Under the pieces are notes generated by a model. The model was not told where the DNA came from. It saw only the letters and a list, made by a program, of their open reading frames with translations, and made no database searches. From the NCBI RefSeq assembly GCF_007830635.1, contig NZ_VLLA01000001.1, positions 529,868 through 593,867 on the forward strand: a stretch of 64,000 nucleotides of DNA, written 5' to 3'. The stretch comes from Bradyrhizobium huanghuaihaiense (lineage in GTDB: Bacteria > Pseudomonadota > Alphaproteobacteria > Rhizobiales > Xanthobacteraceae). Positions 8,515-15,172 of this stretch are shown in pieces. Position 1 is the first letter of the stretch; each line of letters begins with the position of its first letter. Both the position numbers and the translations under genes were made by a program.

Positions 8515-8591
8515 GTCATTCCCCCAGCATAGAAATTACGTCGCACGCTGTGGCGTCGTTGCCCGGTGCGATCGACGAAGGCTTATTAGAG

Positions 8592-8981
<390 letters not shown>

Positions 8982-9178
8982 TCAATCTGGCATCTTTTCG
9001 GGCAAATGGCATAAAAATGTTGCAGATTGAAGCGGAAAAACGTTTGGCCAAGGGCGGTCATGTGAATGGCCGCCTCTGTACAGGGCAGCCGTTCATCCTT
9101 CACAATGCATTTTTGGCATGGATGCGGTGAACCCAAGCGTCCCGGCCGGTACATAAGTATGTTCGAGGGGGACGCTTC

Positions 9179-10057
9179 ATGGCGAGTTGGTTCTATGCAT
9201 CCGAGGGCAAGCAGCAGGGGCCCTTTCCGGAAGGACAATTCCGCGATCTGATCGCCCAGGGCGTCGTCCGCCCGGACACACTGGTGTGGACCGAGGGCAT
9301 GGCCGGCTGGCAGAAGGCCGTCGAAATTCCCGGCCTGGTCGGCGGCGGCGGACCTCCGATGGTTCCGGCCGGCGGCCCGCCGATGATGGGCGGCGGTGGC
9401 TATGGCGGCGGCGGCGGAGGATCGCTGGCCGTCGATTTCGGCATCCTCGAGTTCACTTGGCGCACGCTCGTGCTCGTGATCGGATCGTGCTTCGTGATCC
9501 CGGTGCCGTGGCTGTTCGTCTGGTACACGAAATGGATCGTGCCCTGCCTGAAGGTCCCCGGTCGACCCAATCTCAGCTTCACCGGCAGCGCGATGACGCT
9601 GGTGCCCTGGTTCTTCGGCTTCATCGTTCTGGCGATCGCGCTCGGCTTCGTCGGCAGCCAGTTGCTGAGCAATTTGCTGTTCATCGTCCAGATCGTGCTC
9701 TACTGGCTCCTGATCAAATGGATGGTCGCGAACTTGGCTTCCAACGGGCAGCCGCTCGGTCTCAGCTTCACCGGTTCGGTCTGGGCGTATATCGGCTGGA
9801 ATCTGCTGTTTGCGATCTCCATCATCACCATCATCGGCTGGGCCTGGGTTGCCGCGGCCCAGATGCGCTGGTTCTGCCGCAGCATCGAGGGCACGCGGCG
9901 CGAGATCGTCTTCAAGGGCAGCGGACTCGACATCCTCTGGCGCGGCATCGTGGCTGCGATCCTGTGCAGCCTGATCATCCCGATTCCGTGGGTGTATCGC
10001 TGGATCATGAACTGGTTCGCGTCGCAGACCGAGCTCGCTCCGCGAGGTGCGCTCTAG
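9179..10057 (+). CDS. GYF_2-domain multi-pass membrane protein
   Basis: 292 residues. The N-terminus (4-50) is a GYF_2 domain (WFYASEGKQQGPFPEGQFRDL ... WTEGMAGW), a presumed proline-rich-peptide binder. A Gly/Pro linker (54-81) leads to about five or six membrane helices. The membrane part is built from repeated pieces: LSFTGSAMTLVPW (132-144) echoes LSFTGSVWAYIGW (195-207), and VIPVPWLFVWYTKWI (106-120) echoes IIPIPWVYRWIMNWF (266-280). Function is unknown. ATG has a GAGGGGGA site. It converges on tesB with 3 bases between the stops. Confidence 0.85.
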   Translation: MASWFYASEGKQQGPFPEGQFRDLIAQGVVRPDTLVWTEGMAGWQKAVEIPGLVGGGGPPMVPAGGPPMMGGGGYGGGGGGSLAVDFGILEFTWRTLVLVIGSCFVIPVPWLFVWYTKWIVPCLKVPGRPNLSFTGSAMTLVPWFFGFIVLAIALGFVGSQLLSNLLFIVQIVLYWLLIKWMVANLASNGQPLGLSFTGSVWAYIGWNLLFAISIITIIGWAWVAAAQMRWFCRSIEGTRREIVFKGSGLDILWRGIVAAILCSLIIPIPWVYRWIMNWFASQTELAPRGAL

Positions 10058-10060
10058 CGG

Positions 10061-10924
10061 TCAGCTTTTCCGCTCGCGCACGGAGCCTTCCTGCGCGACG
10101 GAGGCGACCAGCGTGCCATCGGGCTTGAAGATCGAGCCGCGGGTCAGGCCGCGGCCTGATTGCGCGCTCGGCGAATCCTGGGCGTAGAGCAGCCATTCGT
10201 CGGCGCGGAACGGGCGGTGAAACCACATCGCGTGGTCGAGGCTCGCCGGCATCATGCGCTTGTCGAACAGCGTGCGGCCGTAGCGCGCCATGATCGCATC
10301 CAGCAGCGAGAAGTCCGAGGCATAGGCAAGCGCGCACATGTGCAGCGCCGGGTCGTCAGGCAGCTTTGCCGCGGTCCTGATCCAGACGTGGATGCGGCCG
10401 TCGTCGATCTTCTGGCCGAAATAGCGGCCGAGCTCGACCGGGCGCAGCTCGATCGGGCGGTCGGATTCGTAGTAGCGGCGGATGAACTCCGGCATCTCGC
10501 GGAACATCGGTTGCTTCGCCACTTCCTCCGCCGTGAGCTTTTCCGGCGGCGGCACGTCGGGCATTCTGTCCTGATGATCGAACGCGGTCTCCTCGTCGGC
10601 GTGGAACGACACCATGATCGAGAAGATCGCGTTGCCGTGCTGGATCGCGGTGACGCGCCGCGTCGAATAGCTCCTGCCGTCGCGCAGGCGCTCGACCTGG
10701 TAGATGATCGGGATCTGCGGATCGCCCGGCAGGATGAAATAGCAATGCAGCGAATGCGGCAGGCGGCCCTCGACCGTGCGGCAGGCCGCAACCATCGCCT
10801 GTCCGATCACCTGGCCGCCGAAGACCCGCTGCCAGCTCGTCTTCGGGCTGTTGCCGCGGAACAGGTTCACCTCGAGCTGTTCGAGGTCGAGGATCGAGAT
10901 CAGGTCGATCAGGCTTTTGGACAT
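10061..10924 (-). CDS. tesB: Acyl-CoA thioesterase II
   Basis: 287 residues, double hotdog fold. It hydrolyses acyl-CoA to free fatty acid and CoA. The TesB catalytic residues line up at the E. coli positions: Asp204 (YASDFSLLD), Ser228 in place of the usual Thr (PASLDHAMWFHR) and Gln278 (SVAQEG). VFGGQVIGQAM (34-44) and LHCYFILPGD are also typical. The start ATG at 10924 directly follows the intergenic repeat. Monocistronic by context. Confidence 0.93.
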   Translation of the reverse strand: MSKSLIDLISILDLEQLEVNLFRGNSPKTSWQRVFGGQVIGQAMVAACRTVEGRLPHSLHCYFILPGDPQIPIIYQVERLRDGRSYSTRRVTAIQHGNAIFSIMVSFHADEETAFDHQDRMPDVPPPEKLTAEEVAKQPMFREMPEFIRRYYESDRPIELRPVELGRYFGQKIDDGRIHVWIRTAAKLPDDPALHMCALAYASDFSLLDAIMARYGRTLFDKRMMPASLDHAMWFHRPFRADEWLLYAQDSPSAQSGRGLTRGSIFKPDGTLVASVAQEGSVRERKS

Positions 10925-10944
10925 GACTACAACTCTCTGAAGTC

Positions 10945-11045
10945 GTCATTCCGGGATGCGCCGGAACAGCGCAGGCCCGGAATCCATAACCCCGGCTCGT
11001 GGTTATGGATTCCGGGCTCGCGACTTCGTCGCGCCCCGGAATGAC
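10945..11045. repeat. Intergenic inverted repeat, family A
   Basis: Outer arms GTCATTCCGGG and CCCGGAATGAC are complementary. An inner hairpin is formed by AATCCATAAC and GTTATGGATT. Other copies in this window lie near 12384, 22451, 23216, 27972 and 39733. It sits between the divergent tesB and UbiH-family genes. Confidence 0.85.
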
Positions 11046-11135
11046 ACAATGGGGCCGTTCCGCCCTTGTTTCACCGCACTGTTTCGCCCAGCTCAAGTCT
11101 GCTAGCAAGACCGAGAATTGACCGGGAAGCTTGGT

Positions 11136-12356
11136 ATGTCGGTACAGGGAAGCATTGTCATTGGCGGCGGCGCGTTTGCCGGCCTGGCGCTGGCGCTGGC
11201 GTTGCGCCAGGGGCTCGGGCCGGAGATCCCCGTGATCGTCGCCGATCCCGCGCTCAGCACGCGGCCGAGCCGGGACCCGCGCGCCACCGCGATCGTCGCC
11301 GCCTGCCGCCGCCTGTTCGAGGCGATCGGCGCCTGGGACGACGTCAGGGGCGAGGCGCAGCCGATCCTCGACATGGTCGTCACTGATTCCAAGCTGGAGG
11401 ACGCCACGCGTCCCGCGTTCCTGAATTTCGCCGGCGACGTCGCGCCGGGCGAGCCCTTTGCCCACATGGTCGAGAACCGCCGCCTGATCGATGCGCTGGT
11501 GGTGCGTGCCGAGGCCGAGGGCATCGATCTTCGCGCCACCACGGTGTCGTCCTACGACGCGCGCGCCGAGGGCATCGACGTGACGCTCGGCGACGGCAGC
11601 GTGATCGCGGCGAGCCTCCTGGTCGCCGCCGATGGCGCGCGGTCGAAACTGCGCGAGCGTGCCGGCATCGCCACCCATGGCTGGGAGTATGACCAGTCCG
11701 GCATCGTCGTCACCGTCGGCCACGAGCGCGATCACGAAGGCCGCGCCGAGGAGCACTTCCTGCCCGCGGGTCCCTTCGCAATCCTGCCGCTCACCGGAAA
11801 ACGCTCATCGCTGGTATGGACCGAGCGCCGGGCTGAGGCCGCGCGCATCATTGCGCTCAGTGACGAGGACTTTCACAGCGAGCTCGAGCAGCGCTTCGGC
11901 CTGCATCTCGGCGAGGTGAAGGCGCTCGACAAGCCGCGCGCGTTTCCGCTGTCCTATTTCGTCGCGCGCTCCTTCATCGGCGAGCGCCTCGCGCTGGTCG
12001 GCGATGCCGCGCATGTCATCCACCCCATCGCGGGCCAGGGCCTCAACATGGGGCTGAAGGATGTTGCCGCGCTGGCCGAGGTCGTCGTCGACGCCGCGCG
12101 GCTCGGCATGGATCTCGGCGGCGCCGACGTGCTCGAGCGCTACCAGCGCTGGCGCCGCTTCGACACCATGGCGATGGGCGTTGCCACCAACTCGCTGAAC
12201 TTCCTGTTCTCCAACCAGTCGACCTTGCTGCGCACGGTGCGCGACATCGGCCTCGGCCTCGTCGACCGCGCCCCGCCGCTGAAGAACCTCTTCATCCGCC
12301 AGGCCGCCGGCCTCACCGGCGAGGTGCCGCGGCTGTTGAAGGGCGAGGCGTTGTAA
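11136..12356 (+). CDS. UbiH/UbiF/COQ6-family FAD monooxygenase
   Basis: 406 residues, class A flavin hydroxylase. The N-terminal dinucleotide motif is VIGGGAFAGLALALAL (about 8-23). DGARSKLRERAGI matches the middle DG motif. GDAAHVIHPIAGQGLNMGLKD (about 288-308) is the FAD-ribityl motif characteristic of ubiquinone-pathway hydroxylases. It probably hydroxylates the ubiquinone ring, but UbiH, UbiL, UbiM and UbiF cannot be told apart here. ATG at 11136 has a GGGAAG site; an upstream TTG in frame is less likely. Confidence 0.9.
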   Translation: MSVQGSIVIGGGAFAGLALALALRQGLGPEIPVIVADPALSTRPSRDPRATAIVAACRRLFEAIGAWDDVRGEAQPILDMVVTDSKLEDATRPAFLNFAGDVAPGEPFAHMVENRRLIDALVVRAEAEGIDLRATTVSSYDARAEGIDVTLGDGSVIAASLLVAADGARSKLRERAGIATHGWEYDQSGIVVTVGHERDHEGRAEEHFLPAGPFAILPLTGKRSSLVWTERRAEAARIIALSDEDFHSELEQRFGLHLGEVKALDKPRAFPLSYFVARSFIGERLALVGDAAHVIHPIAGQGLNMGLKDVAALAEVVVDAARLGMDLGGADVLERYQRWRRFDTMAMGVATNSLNFLFSNQSTLLRTVRDIGLGLVDRAPPLKNLFIRQAAGLTGEVPRLLKGEAL

Positions 12357-12383
12357 GGCGGCGCTGGCGCTACACCCCCCACT

Positions 12384-12525
12384 GTCGTCCCGGACAAGCG
12401 CGCCCCAAGCGCGCGCAGATCCGGGACCCATACTCCGCAGCAATCGTTTTGCGAAGACTCGGAGTTGCCTGCTCGCGCAACAACGCAATTCGGTGGTTAT
12501 GGGTCCCGGCTTTCGCCGGGACGAC
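12384..12525. repeat. Intergenic inverted repeat, family A variant
   Basis: Outer arms GTCGTCCCGG and CCGGGACGAC. The core differs from the copy at 10945 but keeps GGGTCCCGG next to GGTTAT. It lies between the convergent monooxygenase and the Trm112-like gene, where it may end both transcripts. Confidence 0.8.
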
Positions 12526-12558
12526 ACCGGGGGTTCGGCGCGGCCATCGCGCCAAGCC

Positions 12559-12759
12559 TCAATCGATCTTGCGTGCTTCTTCCGGCAGCATGATCGGGAT
12601 GCCGTCGCGGATCGGATAGGCGAGCTTGGCGCTGCGCGAGATCAGCTCCTGCTTTGCAGAATCGAACTCCAGCGGGCCCTTGGTCAGCGGGCAGACCAGA
12701 ATCTCCAGCAGCTTGGGATCGACACTGGCTTCGGGGCGTTCGGTAGGCGCGTTCATCAT
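12559..12759 (-). CDS. Trm112-family small protein
   Basis: 66 residues. [17 protein letters not shown] and [17 protein letters not shown] are the Trm112/YcaR signatures. Only one Cys (VCP) of a would-be zinc site remains. In eukaryotes Trm112 activates methyltransferases; bacterial partners are unclear. It lies 57 bases past the end of the TetR gene on the same strand. The start could also be the second Met. Confidence 0.88.
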   Translation of the reverse strand: MMNAPTERPEASVDPKLLEILVCPLTKGPLEFDSAKQELISRSAKLAYPIRDGIPIMLPEEARKID

Positions 12760-12816
12760 TGTCTCCGGCGGTCGGTTGCCTCTAGCACAGAAATCCGCCC
12801 CCGCCCATCGCGTCGG

Positions 12817-13347
12817 TCACGCGGAGACCATTTGCAGAAGCTCGTCCAGCAGGGCCTCGAGCCGCGCCGCCGGCACCGGCGCCCCGGACAGGGCAAAGCC
12901 GAGAAACGTCCAATAGAGGATCTGCGCGCGGGCCTGCGCCGCCATCGGGGCAAGCCCGCGCATCACCAGTAGCTGCTCGATATAGTCGAGCCTGCGGCGG
13001 TCGATCGCGCGCACCGCTCCTTGCGCGCCCGCATCGAACGCCGCCCAGTTGCGCACCGCGCGCTCGAGGTCAAGCCGCGCGCCGAACGACCGGCGCAGCA
13101 GCGCCTTCAGCGGCTCGTCGCCGGCCGCCTCGACGTCGGCGATGATCTGTTCCGCCGCGATCTCGCGCCAGCGCTTCAGCACCGCGGCGTGGAATGCGCC
13201 GAGATCGGCAAAATGCCAATAGAAGCTGCCGCGCGAAACCCCCATGGCCCTGGCGAGGGGGTCGGCCTTCAACGCGGTGAAGCCGTTTCTGGCGAGCGTC
13301 TTCAGGCCCTGGCTGGTCCAATCGTCGGCGGAGAGCTGTTCGGTCAT
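12817..13347 (-). CDS. TetR-family transcriptional regulator
   Basis: 176 residues. The N-terminal HTH (about 10-55: GLKTLARNGFTALKADPLARAMGVSRGSFYWHF split over helices 1-3) is typical TetR. The C-terminal ligand domain is diverged (AQILYWTFLGFALSG). ATG at 13347 has a GGGA site; a long in-frame extension to 13863 runs through the divergent gene and is rejected. It is divergent from the small membrane protein, with two matching dyads in the 102-base gap, so it very likely represses itself and that neighbour. Confidence 0.9.
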   Translation of the reverse strand: MTEQLSADDWTSQGLKTLARNGFTALKADPLARAMGVSRGSFYWHFADLGAFHAAVLKRWREIAAEQIIADVEAAGDEPLKALLRRSFGARLDLERAVRNWAAFDAGAQGAVRAIDRRRLDYIEQLLVMRGLAPMAAQARAQILYWTFLGFALSGAPVPAARLEALLDELLQMVSA

Positions 13348-13366
13348 ATCAGTTCCCGGGATCAGG

Positions 13367-13429
13367 CCATACACTAGTGTATTGACAGGTCGCGGACCAG
13401 CGCTTATCTCACCATACACAGATGTATGG
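13367..13429. promoter_or_regulatory. Twin TetR operator sites
   Basis: Two related dyads: ATACACTAGTGTAT (13369-13382) and CCATACA-caga-TGTATGG (13412-13429). Both are versions of a CCATACAC-N2-GTGTATGG-like consensus, with centres about 45 bases apart. The first is next to the tetR start, the second next to the divergent gene start, so one covers each promoter. Confidence 0.75.
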
Positions 13430-13449
13430 ACGAAGCTTCGGGAGCCCTG

Positions 13450-13803
13450 ATGATGCGTGATCTCTTGCTCCAGTGCGCCGGCGTGCTGACCGTCGTCGTG
13501 GCCCTGATCCACGGCTACCTCGGCGAGGCCAAGGTGTTCGTCCGCGCCCGCATCGAGCCGGAACGGCTGCGCACGCTGATCCGCCTGGTCTGGCAGGCCT
13601 CGACCGTCGCCTGGATCGGCGGTGGCGTGCTCCTCATCGCGACGCCCTGGATGGGCTCGGAGCCGGCGCGCCACTGGATCGTCGCCACCATGGCCTCTGT
13701 GTTCGGCTTCTCCGCTTGCGCCAACGCATGGGCGACGCGCGGCCGGCACTTCGGCTGGATGATGCTCAGTGCGGTCGTCGTGCTGGCGGTTGCGGGCTAC
13801 TAG
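13450..13803 (+). CDS. Small four-helix membrane protein
   Basis: 117 residues with four predicted helices (about 5-22, 42-60, 72-90, 98-116). It has the recognisable but unnamed motif LIHGYLGEAKVF near the N-terminus. No enzymatic motif is seen; function unknown. ATG at 13450 follows a GGGAG site; the in-frame ATG at 13426 lies inside the second TetR operator and has no site. The divergent TetR gene and operators suggest ligand-induced expression, perhaps as an accessory to efflux or stress response (inference). Confidence 0.75.
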   Translation: MMRDLLLQCAGVLTVVVALIHGYLGEAKVFVRARIEPERLRTLIRLVWQASTVAWIGGGVLLIATPWMGSEPARHWIVATMASVFGFSACANAWATRGRHFGWMMLSAVVVLAVAGY

Positions 13804-13996
13804 CTGCGCGTGAGGCGTAAGGCCGCAGAGGCGCACCAAACCTGCACTGCGCACGGAGAGCACTCAGCTTTTGGCGGATGTTAGAACTTATCTAAAGCGA
13901 TCCATGCCCGAACCCGATTGACTTCACCTCCTCCTTTGCTTCCTTCGGTCCCGCTCGCGGCTCCGCGCAGCGCCCACGACAGAGGAGGAGAAGTTC

Positions 13997-14275
13997 GTGA
14001 AGGTCATTCGTGTTGTTGCCATTGCACTGACGGTCGGGATTGGCGCGGGATCGACGGCCATGGCCGACGGTTTCAAGGACTGCACCAAGCTCGACAAGGC
14101 GTCGTGGAAGCCGGCCAGCGAAGCTGAAGCCAAGGCCAAGGCGCTGGGCTACGAAGTGCGTCGCTCCAAGATCGAAGGCTCGTGCTACGAGGTGTACGGC
14201 GTCAAGGAAGGCAAGCTCTACGAGCTGTTCTACAGCCCGGAAGATCTCAGCCTGAAGCACACGATTGCCAAGTAA
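13997..14275 (+). CDS. Exported PepSY-like protein
   Basis: 92 residues. Signal peptide (1-23, cut after STAMA) then a single PepSY-type unit (SEAEAKAKALGYEVRRSKIEGSCYEVYGVKEGKLYELFYSP). Two Cys (C29, C59) could form a disulfide. PepSY modules often partner membrane haem or flavin reductases or inhibit proteases. GTG start with a strong GAGGAGGA site. It lies 62 bases ahead of the cytochrome b561 gene on the same strand, a pairing seen in other proteobacteria. A 13-base tandem repeat (GCCAAGTAAGGCT, 14267-14292) covers the stop codon. Confidence 0.85.
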   Translation: MKVIRVVAIALTVGIGAGSTAMADGFKDCTKLDKASWKPASEAEAKAKALGYEVRRSKIEGSCYEVYGVKEGKLYELFYSPEDLSLKHTIAK

Positions 14276-14314
14276 GGCTGCCAAGTAAGGCTGCAAGTAA
14301 ACTTGCCAGTTGAG

Positions 14315-14336
14315 CTGCGCGAGATCGTCCGCGCAG
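14315..14336 (+). terminator. Hairpin between PepSY and cytochrome b561 genes
   Basis: Perfect 7-bp stem CTGCGCG/CGCGCAG with an 8-base loop. No T run follows, so it may be an attenuating or message-stabilising hairpin rather than a true terminator. It ends one base before the proposed GTG of the next gene. Confidence 0.4.
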
Positions 14337-14337
14337 A

Positions 14338-14955
14338 GTGAGGCTCAAGGGTGGTCCCAGCTTGATCGAGGAAGCGGTGCCAGAAGCGCGCGGGGCGTCC
14401 GACAGGACCCCCGCGGATCGAACCGCTTCGCGGACGGTCGCAGTCTGGGATCTGCCGCTGCGCCTCTGGCACTGGGCTTTCGCGGCCAGCATCATGGCCG
14501 CGTGGTTCACGCCCACCGTCTATGACCGGCTTCATCGCATCGTCGGCTACACGGTGCTTGGGCTTCTCGCCTTCCGTCTGGTCTGGGGTTTTTGGGGCAG
14601 TCGCTACTCCCGCTTCCGCATGGTCGGCGTCCGCTTGCGTGCCGCGCCGCGCTATCTCTGGAATCTGCGCCGCGGCATCACCGGCCGCTATATCGGGCTC
14701 AATCCCGCCGGCACGTTGATGCTGGTGGCGCTGCTGCTGGCGGTCGCCGTCTCGGCAATCACGGGCGCGATGTCGGTGACCGTGACCTTCTTCGGCCTCT
14801 GGTGGGTCGAGGACACCCACCACTATTCATCGGACGCGGTCATTGTGCTGGTCGTGCTGCACGTGCTCGGCGTGCTGCTGATGGGACTGCTTCAGCGCGA
14901 GAACCTGATCCGCGCGATGATCACCGGCCGCAAGCGCATCCGGCATCATCCCTAA
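14338..14955 (+). CDS. Cytochrome b561-type membrane protein
   Basis: Up to 205 residues. The di-haem cytochrome b561/hydrogenase b-type domain shows VWDLPLRLWHWAFA (helix 1 His), YDRLHRIVGYTVLG (helix 2 His), EDTHHYSSD and VLHVLGVLL (helix 4 His). It would carry electrons across the inner membrane, perhaps to or from a periplasmic partner such as the PepSY protein upstream. The start is uncertain: GTG at 14338 lies against a hairpin, and TTG 14362 or GTG 14374 would also leave the domain intact, which begins near residue 34. Confidence 0.85.
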   Translation: MRLKGGPSLIEEAVPEARGASDRTPADRTASRTVAVWDLPLRLWHWAFAASIMAAWFTPTVYDRLHRIVGYTVLGLLAFRLVWGFWGSRYSRFRMVGVRLRAAPRYLWNLRRGITGRYIGLNPAGTLMLVALLLAVAVSAITGAMSVTVTFFGLWWVEDTHHYSSDAVIVLVVLHVLGVLLMGLLQRENLIRAMITGRKRIRHHP

Positions 14956-15172
14956 GCGGAACCGGTTGAGTTCCCAAGCAACCACAGGCCCGCTCAACCG
15001 CGTAGTTTCACGGGCGGAACCATCGTGACCCGCACAACTACGCCCAACTGGCGTCATTTGCCGGCAAGCATTTACCTCGCGATAGGCATGCAACTGGGCA
15101 TTGCAGAAAATTAACGCGGAGAAAGTCTGATCGGCTCAATCCTCGATAGTATTGACGAGGGAGCGATATTGA

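Noticed and set aside
9026..9045. TGGCAT ... TTGCA on the plus strand before the GYF gene
   Set aside because: Spacing is two bases too long for RpoN, which does not tolerate this.
9041..9056. Possible RpoN promoter for glnK2 (TGGCCA-N5-TTTTC)
   Set aside because: Lacks the invariant GC at -12 and has only a partial -24 element.
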